Source of the DNA: Leptasterias polaris | Taxonomy: Eukaryota; Echinodermata; Asteroidea; Forcipulatida; Asteriidae | Reading direction: 5' to 3' | Assembly (NCBI GenBank): GCA_037783415.1 | Contig: JAZGTN010000016.1 | Coordinates: forward strand, 4,461,001 to 4,525,000 | Length of the DNA: 64,000 nt | Shown here: positions 22,855 through 34,115 of the stretch, one piece after another | Position numbering within the stretch: the stretch's first letter is position 1 | Layout of the letters: every line of letters starts with the position of its first letter | Program-made: the position numbers and the translations under genes | The notes under the pieces: generated by a model | What the model saw: only the letters and a program-made list of their open reading frames with translations | Database searches by the model: none | What the model was told of the DNA's origin: nothing

Positions 22855-23045
22855 AATTAGCTGTTGCAAACTGCTTACCAACCAAAAGGACCTGTGGTAT
22901 AAATGCAAAAAATAAGTTAGTGGCCTGACGTTTCGACCCTAGCAGAGTCTTTCTCGAAGGCTAAATGACAACACACAACACACATACAAGCAGACAAGAG
23001 TTGCAAGAGTAGTCAAGTTAAGTTTAAGAGTACAATTTCTACCAA
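22855..23045 (+). repeat. Dispersed repeat D
   Basis: Landmarks 'caaactgcttaccaacc', 'ggtataaatgcaaaa', 'gtggcctgacgtttcgac' and 'tttctcgaaggctaaa' recur in the same order at 40425-40560 and 51375-51500. Ends not resolved; no coding capacity. Confidence 0.6.
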
Positions 23046-23904
23046 ACTACCTTTGTATTAAAAAAATAGGATTATTATATAATAAATAGTCAGTGAATAT
23101 TTTAAAATGAAGTAATTTAGGGTGGGAGGTCAGGTCAAAACAATTTCAATTATTATTTTTTTTTTTAATATTGATTATTCTCAATCGCCCCTGAGCTATT
23201 TTGAATTGTGAAATTGAATAGAGATTAACTTTACATGTACATGTACCTCCTTATACATTCCAGGTCAGTGGGTGTTCACCCAAGTGTGATAAACATTTGA
23301 TTATAATGATGATATGAGAAGATTAAGCCAACTGTCTCTGTACATATTATGCCCTACTGTAGTACATTGAGCGGGATATCGCTGACAGAAGAGACAGTCA
23401 GACCATGGTCGGACCTTGTCAAAAATTATAATAAAACCATGATGATGATGCGGGCTGATCAAATCCTGGGGCTCATCGTCTATACTAAAAACATACATTT
23501 AAAAAATGTTTTTTTTTTAATTGTTCGATTGCCATGGGAATTAGTTTTACTGATCAAAAATGCAAGTTGTTAAACCACCGGTTCTTCGCAGAACTTCTCA
23601 GAACTACCACAGCTGCTACCATAAGAGAGATTTATTTTAATGGTGTCTCCGCAGACCTCACTTGATTGAAGGCAATGATTCTCAGAACGCATCTTGTATC
23701 TGATTCACTGTGTGGCTTTAGAATCAACACAAATAAAAAATAACAAATAACAAATTTACGATACAATTAGTTGCAAGAATCCCTTTAAAATGGTTCCTCA
23801 TGGATAAACCAATTTGTAGTAATTAGTTTTTAATTACTGGATTTACCCGTCTCGCCTGGTTCTCGTTACCAGGTGATAATTAAGGCAGCTGCGTATCATT
23901 TAAC
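23046..23904. other. No gene or recognised repeat
   Basis: Contains T11 near 23156 and the palindrome cluster 'tacatgtacatgtac' at about 23232. Overlapping frames at 23301-23573 on both strands are not supported. Confidence 0.45.
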
Positions 23905-24090
23905 TGGGCCCAATTTCCTAGCTCTGCTTACCATAAGCAAAGAATCAGCGCTTACGGAAACAGGGAATTCCGCGCTTATGTCAAGCATATTTTACAGGGT
24001 TAGCAGGGAATTTTTGCTTGTGCGCATGCGTACTTCACGTTAGGCATTCTTTGCTTACACAGCTAGCACAGAAATTCGACGCTAGTCACA
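23905..24090 (+). repeat. Dispersed repeat F ('gggcccaatttc' type)
   Basis: 'tgggcccaatttcctagct', 'gcttaccataagcaaagaat', 'gggaattccgcgcttatg' and 'ttaggcattctttgctta' are hallmarks of a repeat I remember as very common in sea stars (unverified). Weaker relatives are at 30225-30370 and 33555-33733. Confidence 0.55.
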
Positions 24091-24516
24091 CTATCTATTT
24101 TCTAAAAGGTTTATTTTGTCAGTCCAGTTGTCAAATACTCCCCCTGTTTATCAGTGACAGACAGCTCAAATCCATCAAACCCCTAACAGATTTTAGACAC
24201 TGTTGTTTGCACGTTTTGCAGCATAAAGGAAATATCAATGCTGTTTGCTTCAATTGGCTTTTATACATTGGAACACGAACATGTAAATTCAGGATCTTGG
24301 GCCATAATGAGCAAACAACATTTGTGCATTTTGTTACCAGAGTGAGCAGCAAACAGCCTTGAAATATTTTAAGTGTATTTATTAGGATTTTCTCTACCTC
24401 CATGTTTAGTGGATATTGTTATATGCTGTATCCGTAAGTCATTCGAACATTTACTTACATGATTCTGATTTTTTCTTTTGTTGACAAATGAGTAAGATCC
24501 CATAAAATTGATGTAA
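24091..24516. other. No gene or recognised repeat
   Basis: A 114-codon forward frame (24018-24362) begins inside repeat F and overlaps a reverse frame; not supported. Confidence 0.45.
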
Positions 24517-24959
24517 AAGGTAGGGTTAGGCCTATAGATTGGTAAATACTCCAAAAATTAATGGCTGTAAAAACTTGTTGATGAGCACTGCAGCTGTTGA
24601 AAGTATAAACTATTTTGAGAAGGGATTCCCTTTGAAGTAATATGGTTTGGATAATTTTCACTCAAAAGCATTTGAATTTATGAAATGATTCATGCATGAA
24701 TCGTTTCTCAGATATCTGAGGGTTGAAAATTCAAATATTCATGGTGTCCGTTCGAGAAAGCTATGGCCAGAGATACTGTTGGTGTGGATTTGACATTCTT
24801 CATAAAAATACCATGACAGTTTTTTGTTTGTTTTTTCAACAAAGTAGACACTGTATTCAGCTGACACTTTCACAGGTGACTTTAAATATTACATCTTTAT
24901 TGATAAGTTTGCCTATAAATCAGCATTACATTGACAAAAACAAATCTATGATCCCACCT
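24517..24959 (+). mobile_element. TTAA-type miniature element, family 4 (long form)
   Basis: Begins 'aggtagggtt' and ends 'atcccacct'. Shares 'gattggtaaatactcc', 'gcactgcagctgttga', 'ccctttgaagtaatatgg' and 'ataccatgacagtttttt' with the reverse-strand copy at 46250-46680. The centre includes the palindrome 'ctcagatatctgag' (about 24708). TTAA flanks are degenerate here. Non-coding. Confidence 0.65.
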
Positions 24960-25052
24960 TTGAGGCAGAGGGACATGTAATTGGCTAGTTTCAAAATTTA
25001 AAAACAAAATGGTTCACAGGATTTGTCTATAACTTTTTCAGTATCTAGCCAG
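24960..25052. other. Spacer before the satellite
   Basis: Nothing recognised; ends where satellite-like sequence starts. Confidence 0.5.
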
Positions 25053-27822
25053 ATGGACAAGATACATGTACATTGGTCATTTCACTTGCAGGGTTTGCTT
25101 TTAACTTTTTTAGTGACTGACTAGCAGGACCAGTTGCTTGGCATTTCACTAGTCAGAAGGACAAGTTACATTGGTCATTTCACTAGCATGGTTTGCTTTT
25201 AACCTTTTTAGTGACTGGTTAGCAGGACCAGTTAACTTGGCATTTCACTAGTCAGAAGAACAAGTTACATTGGTCATTTCACTAGCAGGGTTTGCTTTTA
25301 ACCTTTTTAGTGACTGGCTAGCAGGACCAGTTAACTTGGCATTTCACTAGTCAGAAGGACAAGTTACATTGGTCATTTCACTAGCATGGTTTGCTTTTAA
25401 CCTTTTTAGTGACTGGCTAGCAGGACCAGTTAACTTGGCATTTCACTAGTCAGAAGGACAAGTTACATTGGTCATTTCACTAGCAGGGTTTGCTTTTAAC
25501 CTTTTTAGTGACTGGCTAGCAGGACCAGTTAACTTGGCATTTCACTAGTCAGAAGGACAAGTTACATTGGTCATTTCACTAGCATGGTTTGCTTTTAACC
25601 TTTTTAGTGACTGGCTAGCAGGACCAGTTAACTTGGCATTTCACTAGTCAGAAGGACAAGTTACATTGGTCATTTCACTAGTAGGGTTTGCTTTTAACCT
25701 TTTTAGTGACTGGCTAGCAGGACCAGTTAACTTGGCATTTCACTAGTCAGAAGGACAAGTTACATTGGTCATTTCACTAGCATGGTTTGCTTTTAACCTT
25801 TTTAGTGACTGGCTAGCAGGACCAGTTAACTTGGCATTTCACTAGTCAGAAGGACAAGTTACATTGGTCATTTCACTAGCAGGGTTTGCTTTTAACCTTT
25901 TTAGTGACTGGCTAGCAGGACCAGTTAACTTGGCATTTCACTAGTCAGAAGGACAAGTTACATTGGTCATTTCACTAGCATGGTTTGCTTTTAACCTTTT
26001 TAGTGACTGGCTAGCAGGACCAGTTAACTTGGCATTTCACTAGTCAGAAGGACAAGTTACATTGGTCATTTCACTAGCATGGTTTGCTTTTAACCTTTTT
26101 AGTGACTGGCTAGCAGGACCAGTTAACTTGGCATTTCACTAGTCAGAAGAACAAGTTACATTGGTCATTTCACTAGTAGGGTTTGCTTTTAACTTTTTTA
26201 GTGACTGGCTAGCAGGACCAGTTAACTTGGCATTTCACTAGTCAGAAGAACAAGTTACATTGGTCATTTCACTAGTAGGGTTTGCTTTTAACTTTTTTAG
26301 TGACTGGCTAGCAGGACCAGTTAACTTGGCATTTCACTAGTCAGAAGGACAAGTTACATTGGTCATTTCACTAGCAGGGTTTGCTTTTAACCTTTTTAGT
26401 GACTGGCTAGCAGGACCAGTTAACTTGGCATTTCACTAGTCAGAAGAACAAGTTACATTGGTCATTTCACTAGTAGGGTTTGCTTTTAACTTTTTTAGTG
26501 ACTGGCTAGCAGGACCAGTTGCTTGGCATTTCACTAGTCAGAAGGACAAGTTACATTGGTCATTTCACTAGCAGGGTTTGCTTTTAACCTTTTTAGTGAC
26601 TGGCTAGCAGGACCAGTTAACTTGGCATTTCACTAGTCAGAAGAACAAGTTACATTGGTCATTTCACTAGTAGGGTTTGCTTTTAACTTTTTTAGTGACT
26701 GGCTAGCAGGACCAGTTGCTTGGCATTTCACTAGTCAGAAGGACAAGTTACATTGGTCATTTCACTAGCAGGGTTTGCTTTTAACCTTTTTAGTGACTGG
26801 CTAGCAGGACCAGTTAACTTGGCATTTCACTAGTCAGAAGAACAAGTTACATTGGTCATTTCACTAGTAGGGTTTGCTTTTAACTTTTTTAGTGACTGGC
26901 TAGCAGGACCAGTTGCTTGGCATTTCACTAGTCAGAAGGACAAGTTACATTGGTCATTTCACTAGCATGGTTTGCTTTTAACCTTTTTAGTGACTGGCTA
27001 GCAGGACCAGTTAACTTGGCATTTCACTAGTCAGAAGGACAAGTTACATTGGTCATTTCACTAGCAGGGTTTGCTTTTAACCTTTTTAGTGACTGGCTAG
27101 CAGGACCAGTTAACTTGGCATTTCACTAGTCAGAAGGACAAGTTACATTGGTCATTTCACTAGCATGGTTTGCTTTTAACCTTTTTAGTGACTGGCTAGC
27201 AGGACCAGTTAACTTGGCATTTCACTAGTCAGAAGGACAAGTTACATTGGTCATTTCACTAGCATGGTTTGCTTTTAACCTTTTTAGTGACTGGCTAGCA
27301 GGACCAGTTAACTTGGCATTTCACTAGTCAGAAGAACAAGTTACATTGGTCATTTCACTAGTAGGGTTTGCTTTTAACTTTTTTAGTGACTGGCTAGCAG
27401 GACCAGTTAACTTGGCATTTCACTAGTCAGAAGAACAAGTTACATTGGTCATTTCACTAGTAGGGTTTGCTTTTAACTTTTTTAGTGACTGGCTAGCAGG
27501 ACCAGTTAACTTGGCATTTCACTAGTCAGAAGGACAAGTTACATTGGTCATTTCACTAGCAGGGTTTGCTTTTAACCTTTTTAGTGACTGGCTAGCAGGA
27601 CCAGTTAACTTGGCATTTCACTAGTCAGAAGAACAAGTTACATTGGTCATTTCACTAGTAGGGTTTGCTTTTAACTTTTTTAGTGACTGGCTAGCAGGAC
27701 CAGTTGCTTGGCATTTCACTAGTCAGAAGGACAAGTTACATTGGTCATTTCACTAGTAGGGTTTGCTTTTAACTTTTTTAGTGACTGGCTAGCAGGACCA
27801 GTTGTTTGGCATTTCACTAGTC
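25053..27822 (+). repeat. 99-bp satellite array, 28 units
   Basis: Twenty-eight head-to-tail units, mostly 99 bp (97 bp where 'gttaac' is replaced by 'gttgc'), are anchored by 'ggtttgcttttaac' at about 25091, 25189, 25287 and so on to 27757. Each unit is a ~31-bp head followed by two related ~34-bp halves that both end 'catttcactag': 'ggaccagttaacttgg...' and 'ggacaagttacattgg...'. Units fall into three variants: A (gcatgg), B (gcaggg) and C (gtaggg, usually with 'aactttttt' and a preceding 'gaagaacaag'). Unit order shows dimers and a large duplicated block. No open frame spans the array. A short partial unit starts it at 25053. Confidence 0.97.
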
Positions 27823-28260
27823 CGTCACCTTTTTCACTGGTCCATATTTCAAATGAAATAAGGAAGCTTTTAAACACTGATCTATCCAGTGGAACCACTT
27901 GGAGTGAATTTTGACTGGTCCTCTGGTGTTTTAACTGACATTTGGCTAGTGGACCATTGTTAAGGGAGAGCGACTAGTCTGCCCTTTTCTCAGCCCATAT
28001 TTCTTATGAAATAGGGATGCTTTTCAACACTGATCTATCCAGTGGGACCACTTGGAGTTAATTTTGACTGGTCCTCTGGTGTTTTAACTGGCAGTGGACC
28101 ACTGTTAATGGAGAGCGCTGACTAGTCTGCCCTTTTCTCAGCCCATATTTCTTATGAAATAGGGATGCTTTTCAACACTGAACTAACCAACCAGAGAATG
28201 TTGACTGGTGCTTGGGTGATTGATTATTTAGCCAGTGGACCACTGCTAGTAGGGTGAATG
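27823..28260 (+). repeat. About 150-bp tandem (3 units) of the second half of repeat A
   Basis: Directly continues from the satellite. Units are anchored by 'catatttc' at about 27843, 27997 and 28144, each followed by 'gatgcttttcaacactga', 'gaccacttggagtt', 'attttgactggtcct' and 'agtggaccactgtta'. The same modules occur in the dispersed copy at 3825-4015 and in the tandem at 43915-44530. Confidence 0.85.
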
Positions 28261-28574
28261 TTGTACCTGGTAATTACAATTACCATTCTACTATTGGTGC
28301 ACAAGGACAGGCCTGCATACAAACTCAATTAAGATGCTATACCTTTGTGCTTGTGGACAATACCAGGTGGTGATGTAATGGGAACCTTACACAAGATGGG
28401 TAATGGAGTGCAAGCTGGGTGTCTTTCTGGTTTCCAGAACCAATTGTCCCCACCTTCTATAAAATTCTGTTACAATGGACCTTTTCAATCTTGGACAAGA
28501 AATCGGTCAATCAATACCACAGTTCCTGATGGATCACATCTGCTCGTCAGGGGTGATTTTTGTTACTCTGTCAT
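28261..28574. other. No supported gene
   Basis: A 99-codon forward frame (28345-28644) runs into the following tandem repeat and has no recognised domain. Confidence 0.45.
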
Positions 28575-28925
28575 AGAAACATGGTTGGACGGTTTGAATT
28601 GTGTGACAAGAATAACTGTCTGTGTAAGATGGAGATACATGTAAGATGTTTACAACAAGATGGGGAAGGTTCCAGATTTTCTTCTTAATGGTTCTACACA
28701 AACTGGGAATTAGGCTATCAGTAGAGTTCTTTAAATGGTTGGTGGATTTGAATTGTGACAAAAATAACTCTGTGTGTAAGATGGAGATAAGATGTTTACA
28801 AGAGGATGGGGAAAGGTTCTAGATACACTCCTACATGGTTCTACACAAACTGGAAAATATGCTATCAGTTTTAGTTAATCAATGGTTGGTGGGTTTGAAT
28901 TGTGGGACAATAATAATTGTTAGTC
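28575..28925 (+). repeat. About 153-bp tandem repeat, 2.3 units
   Basis: 'ggtttgaattgtg' recurs at about 28591, 28746 and 28892 and 'gtgtaagatggagata' at about 28621 and 28774; 'ggttctacacaaactgg' is also duplicated. Unrelated in sequence to the satellite just upstream. Confidence 0.85.
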
Positions 28926-29095
28926 TCACCTCACAAATGAAAACATCCTGCAAGCAATACACATCACAGTATTAATTACTACTAGCCATCCCGGATGTTT
29001 TGAGCATCCATGTTAAATATTACATATTACACTGGGGGGGAGGGGGGTTATACTGTATGTAGCTTTCATTCATAAAACATTTAAAGTAACTTCCT
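28926..29095. other. Spacer with short G run
   Basis: G8 near 29033; nothing else seen. Confidence 0.5.
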
Positions 29096-29099
29096 GCCG

Positions 29100-29330
29100 A
29101 TCATATGAGGGTTTTCCATTAACTTTTTTAGTGACAACTTGCCTGCCAAACCAGTTAGCTTGTCACTTGTCATTTCACAAGTGAAGTCCACGAGCGTTTT
29201 TGCTGGTCTAGATTTCAGGACTTTCAGTAGACATTATCATTTGTATGGGACTTGAACTTTTGGTTGATATAAATTTGTTCTTTTGGGTGTTGTGAAGCAT
29301 TGAACTAGCCAACTGGTGGATGGAATCTGT
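29100..29330 (+). repeat. Dispersed repeat A, diverged copy
   Basis: 'aacttttttagtgacaac', 'ccaaaccagttagcttgtc', 'catttcacaagtgaagtcc' and 'gcattgaactagccaactgg' follow the order of repeat A. Confidence 0.6.
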
Positions 29331-29559
29331 TAATGAATCACAATTTCTTGATTTGTGCACTTCATAATCATAGAGAGAGAGAATGTATGAGGGAGATTGG
29401 ATGTTGCCAGCTTGGCGATAATATCCCTGATCATCTAAACAAAAAAAACCAATGGGCCAGCATCAACAGACACAACTTGGGCAGACCCTCAGATCTGCTT
29501 CAGTGCTCGAACTTTGGGGGAAAATCCACTAACTGAGCTCGTTGCTCATACTATTTACT
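29331..29559. other. No gene or recognised repeat
   Basis: Short open frame at 29333-29536 without recognisable content. Confidence 0.45.
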
Positions 29560-29835
29560 GGACCAGAATTGCTTTTACAAGACCAGAATCAAAATGATAA
29601 AAAACTTCTTCTTTTCTTTTTGAACAAGTACACTTTGTTGGAAAGAATTGAAAGTTATTTTATCAGACTCAAAGCCAATATTTGAACACAATATTAGACA
29701 GAGTGAGGTATTGTTATTTATTGAAAAACACTAGACCACCGGACTTGTCTGGTCAAGAGTTTACTGGCCTGACACTAAAACTACTGGCTTCGAGTCTATG
29801 GTCCTGTGTAAAAATCAAGCCCTGTGCTTCCCTAC
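29560..29835 (-). repeat. Dispersed repeat B copy
   Basis: Read on the reverse strand: 'ggtcttgtaaaagcaattct' after 'tcattttgattct', with 'ggctttgagtctgataaaa' and 'gtgtttttcaataaataac' further 5'. Order matches 875-1330. Confidence 0.6.
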
Positions 29836-30224
29836 CCTGCTGCCCTCCCTTTAAAAACTGTCAAACGAAAGCAAGGCATTCACTGTTGACCCCATTCTAT
29901 CGTGTATTAGCTCGGGGATGATCTGAGAAGCAAGTCTCAGATGTCTTCGCTAGATTTCTTTAACACCCTCTAGTAATTCAAGGCAGCGTGTTTTGCATTC
30001 CACACAAATTAACTACAATGTAGTCGATCCATGTAGACATGCACTTTGTACGGGCCCATTTTGCTCTTGTACAACGGCATGTCTAAGGTGTGTCACCGCC
30101 TTGAACTTCTATCATGAAGTGCATCTCCTATATACATGTACATGTAAGGGGGGGGAGGTACAAAATGTCTGTCAAGAAGATTTAAGAGGTGCTAAGGTGA
30201 AGACCTACATGTAGCAGCGGAAAA
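29836..30224. other. No gene; palindromes and G run
   Basis: Contains 'tacatgtacatgta' at about 30132 and G9 at about 30149. No gene supported. Confidence 0.45.
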
Positions 30225-30370
30225 TACTGCTTAACAGATTTCTGCTCAGAAAAATTAAGTGGGAACCATTTATGAACATAACTAAAATGTATGTTGTGGT
30301 ACAGCTGGTAGCCTTTTTTCAGTAAGCAAAGCTATTTGTGCTTACAGCTAATTTTTGTGCCTTTATACTG
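30225..30370. repeat. Repeat F-like fragment
   Basis: 'tgcttaacagatttctgctc', 'ggtagccttttttcagtaag' and 'tgtgcttacagctaa' resemble repeat F landmarks but are strongly diverged. Confidence 0.3.
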
Positions 30371-31405
30371 GGAACTTTCTTGAGGACCTGCCTTGCAGTC
30401 TTGTTGGTCATAGTTGAAGGCACTTTCTAAACGTTTCTATTTGAAGATCTGGTTGAAGATTCTTTTACTGATGGACAAACCTTGCCCTCTCAAATGCAAG
30501 ATTTTATGCAGGCCCAAGAAGAGCAGTTGCTGGTAGTTTCTCTTAATCTTTTGGCCAGTGAACTGTAGCTGCAGGTGTATGGCGGTTAGCTGGTTACCAA
30601 GCTCCTTTGAATCAGATGAATCATGGAGGAAAGATTAAGATAAGCTCACTGTCTGAGTACCTGTGTGCTTGCCACTAGGGTACTATCAGCCGATACAAGT
30701 GAATTGCATGCGAATTTGGGCCGATACGCACACAAATAAATACACAAATAAATAAAATCATCAAGATAATACCATTTATAATGCCCCGGATTGCAGAGTA
30801 GGGCTTTTAAAACTAAAGATAAACACAAAGGACCTTGTTTCAGTTCAGCGTGTTGGTCTCTGAGACTGCTGAGAGGAACGCTGCATATTATAATAGCTCA
30901 GCTCTCCATTTCCAGGTATTCCCTCAATTGTTTAGTGGGAGAAATCCAAATTGGCTTGAGGGGGAAATTTGATACATGACTGATAAACAGGTGATATTTT
31001 GAATTCAGAGAGGAAGGCATTACTAACTGTAAAGGATTCAGAGCCCTGTGGTGCTGCTTGAGCCAAAACATGAAAGCCAAACTAGGCCAGTAAATTTTGT
31101 GCAGTTTCTGCACGAATACCTGGCCGGCCTGTTGCCCATGTCGAGACATGTTTGAACTGTCCTGGCAATCTTTTGTACATGTGTGGAATAAAAAGGAAAA
31201 AGTCAAAGGTGGGCTAAAAATACAAAATACTGAGTTGAAGATGGTGAAGAGAACGAACACGTACTTTTAATTGTACGTGTTCCAGACGTGTACAGTATAT
31301 AAAAAAAAGAAAAAAAGAAAAACAAAGAGACTTTAAAATATCCCTCCAAATATATATTTCTGGTTAAGACTTTTCCTTTTCTCAATAGTTAAAAGAAAAC
31401 TACAA
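30371..31405. other. No gene or recognised repeat
   Basis: Low-complexity 'aaataaata' near 30735-30765; long reverse frame 30898-31260 lacks recognisable features. Confidence 0.45.
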
Positions 31406-31423
31406 GGGGGGGGGGGGGGGGGG
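31406..31423. repeat. Poly-G tract (G18)
   Basis: Eighteen consecutive G, then T and six G. Confidence 0.95.
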
Positions 31424-33099
31424 TGGGGGGTAGCTTTTCTCAAATCATTTTATGGCATTAAACATGTGAATTTATAATGCATCTTGAAAAATGTAAAAAC
31501 TGTCTATGATGATAGCCATCTACATTGTAAAATGTACGACATAGATGCGTGTAGATTACATAGTGTGCGTGTACACTGTTCCTTCGAGACGTGCACTGTT
31601 AGTATTTTTAACACCTAGGCTTTGCATTAATAAATTACTTCGGGTCTCACGTTCAAGCCCCAATTTAAGAAAAAGTCATCCGGTGTATATAACAAGAATT
31701 AATGGGTATGAAATTAAGTTTTGCTAAACTGCGTTGTTCGGTCTGGTGCACTACCTCCCCTGCTTGGATGCGTTAATGATCATCTGTGGTCCCCGGCAGT
31801 CAACCGGACGGCATTTCTTCATCTTCGGATTGTTGACATGAGATACGAGTTGCGAGAAAAAGTGTTAGCAATGGAGGAAAATGTTATATAGTAATCCTTT
31901 TAAAGAGTGCAGCTGTCGTAAATTGTTGAGGACATTTTGAGGAGTGAGTTGGAAGGAGGAGAGCAAAGTCATCTGTTGGACTCCTCCCCCCCCCTCCCCC
32001 CCACTCCCCACCCCACCAAAAAAGACAAGGAAAAAAGGGTCGGTTCAAACAGAATATCTTAGCAATCATAGGATGCCGACACTTGAAGTCGGTTAAGAGT
32101 GTGGAATTGAGGTGAAGAGCTACATATCCAGTATCAGGGTTCGTGCTGTTCTCTCAGTGAAAATATTGCATTACGGGTTTACAGACTGTAGAGCAGTGCA
32201 GTGGGAGGTATGTATCTTCATACAGACGTTGACATTTCGCCAACCTGAATCCCTATCCGATCCCAAAATGTCAAATGGTGAGCCATTATTTTGTTCCCTC
32301 CCATCAGTTTTTTGAGAATGAGGCTTTCTGTTTACTGTGATTGTTTTGGTCTGGAGTTGCCGTTTTTAAAGGGTACGTCCGATTGGTCGTAGCTGTCCAC
32401 GAGTGATCATCTAGCTTTAATCGTCTTATCTTTCTTAATTGGATTAAAGAAAATAGCATCAGCTTAAAAAAATCCCACAAGGTAATGTGTGTGTTGTGGC
32501 TGCTGAACTAAGGCAACTGTGTTAGACTTAGAGTTTATGCTGAGCTTGCCTTGGAGTAGGCATAACACATCGATACCTCAAGTGAATGATACTCAAGAAG
32601 GTCAAGGGCAAACTTTATTCATACAAATCAGCAAATTTTTCGATTTGCATTTGTACAGTGGCATTTCTTGTCTGTAAGACGCTGATCTGAGGTTATATGA
32701 AAAACAAAAACAAACAGGGGGCTGATTGGAAGGAGCGAGGCGGGCAGCCTCACGTCTGGGTGAGCAGAGGAAACCTGCCGAGTGGTTAGGCCTGATTTGG
32801 GAGTCAGTCTCGACTATGACAATAAGAATTTCAGATCAATTTTTAAAGGCTTTTGGTTCATCACTATCAGAAAAGATCAATCAATCGAAGCCTTATTTGT
32901 GCTTCATTCCTTACTCTGGCTGTATTTTGGGAACTTTCAAAAAGCCTGGTTCTGTGTGCCTGTTCCAGTATGTCATAACTTTAAAATTCTTGACATATCT
33001 TTTGCATAAATTAACCTTTCTTTAGTTGCATTATAACTGTAAACGTTGCACTGTGGTCATAATTGTTGGGTTAAAGAAACATAAGCATGAACAATAGCT
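31424..33099. other. No supported gene
   Basis: Includes C-rich 31986-32015. A tRNA-like 'gccgagtggttaggcctg' at about 32778 has no B box. Two overlapping forward frames at 32726-33025 are not convincing. Confidence 0.45.
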
Positions 33100-33550
33100 A
33101 AGCAAACAAATAAATAAATAATGGATAATAATAATAATTATAATACAAGGCATTTTTTTTATGGAGCTCTACAAAGACCACAGCGCCTCACATCAACAAC
33201 AGAATAAAATACAATGAAATACAGAAAAAGCAGTAAGACAAACAAATCATAAGCTGGGAAATAGGTGAGTTTTGAGTTGGCGCTTGAAGGTCGCAGTAAA
33301 TGTCGGAGCACACAGACAGCTTGTTCCACAATTTAGGGGCAACAACAAAGAATGAACTGTTCCCAGCCTTCTTTTTAGAGCACGGAACAATCAGCTGGGT
33401 GACATCAGAAGAAGAGCTAAGCCCCCTGCGACCTCCAGGCCCCTCAGTATTATATACATTTAGACTGTCAGAAATGTAACTTGGAGATTGCCGTTGGAAG
33501 GATTTATAGACGAACAGGAGGATATCAGCTACATGTATGTACATAATTGC
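33100..33550 (-). mobile_element. CR1/L2-like LINE 3' end with broken reverse-transcriptase C-terminus
   Basis: Reverse-strand frame 33544-33188 shows the typical end of non-LTR retrotransposon ORF2: PSYISDSL (residues 21-28), LIVP (51-54), then FFVVAPKLWNKLS (65-77), a block I know from CR1/L2/Jockey-type proteins. After about residue 80 the reading shifts: the +1 frame continues TFKRQLKTHLFPSL and stops at 33250-33248, the expected family ending, so a one-base indel has broken the frame. Downstream a 3' UTR with 'gaggcgctgtgg' leads to an (ATT)n tail at about 33142-33100, the usual microsatellite tail of these elements. The catalytic domain and everything 5' are missing: a 5'-truncated, dead copy. 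Confidence 0.8.
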
Positions 33551-33554
33551 CTTG

Positions 33555-33733
33555 TAATGTGTACTGTATTAAGCTGGTTTCCTGTTAGTTTTAAGTCAAG
33601 CATTTGTGAGTACCACGGAAATACTTACTTACCAGAAGTTGGCAACCAGCAAAAAAATGCAGTTTAATTCAAATAGTTGTGGTTTGTATCGTACAACTTG
33701 TTATGCTAAGCAGATATTTTCTGCTTAAAAGCA
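33555..33733. repeat. Repeat F-like fragment
   Basis: 'cttaccagaagttggcaac', 'gttatgctaagcagatattt' and 'tctgcttaaaagc' resemble the 'agctgcttaagca' motif class. Ends at the Harbinger-like insertion. Confidence 0.35.
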
Positions 33734-33736
33734 TTA

Positions 33737-34112
33737 GGCCAAATTTAAAAAAATACCAGTTGATCGTCCTGATTTTTCCAAAAAGAGGAGGATGAGGGCC
33801 TTTTTATTTTATATTTTTAATTTTTTTTCCAAGATGGCCACCAAGTATTTCAATTCAAACAGGCCACCAATTCTTCAGTTTGAAATCACCGCTAACTTTC
33901 TTTATATCTATTTGTTGCATGAGGTAAGTTTACATCAAAAATTAAAATATATATGTCAAGGGTGGATTAAAAATACAAACAAATGTTTTTGTTGTTTTTG
34001 TTTTGTTTTTTATTTAGGAAAAATCGAAAATAAAAAAAAATAAAAAAAAGGATGCGGCCTCAAAAAAGGATGCGGGCGGGCACGATCAACTGGTATTTTT
34101 TTTTACTTGGCC
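33737..34112. mobile_element. Harbinger-like miniature element
   Basis: A 376-bp element with TTA duplications at 33734-33736 and 34113-34115. Imperfect inverted ends of about 35 bp both begin GGCCAA and include 'ataccagttgatcgt'. A TTA target and GG-starting ends fit PIF/Harbinger. Interior is AT-rich; 'ccaagatggccaccaagta' is a notable block. A diverged fragment is at 57740-57830. Non-coding; the 83-codon frame 33792-34043 is internal noise. Confidence 0.75.
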
Positions 34113-34115
34113 TTA

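Noticed and set aside
25053..27822. CRISPR-like array
   Set aside because: Repeats are contiguous with no unique spacers and the DNA is clearly eukaryotic; it is a satellite.
32775..32800. tRNA-Leu/Ser-like A box 'gccgagtggttaggc'
   Set aside because: No B box at a suitable distance and no pairing stems.
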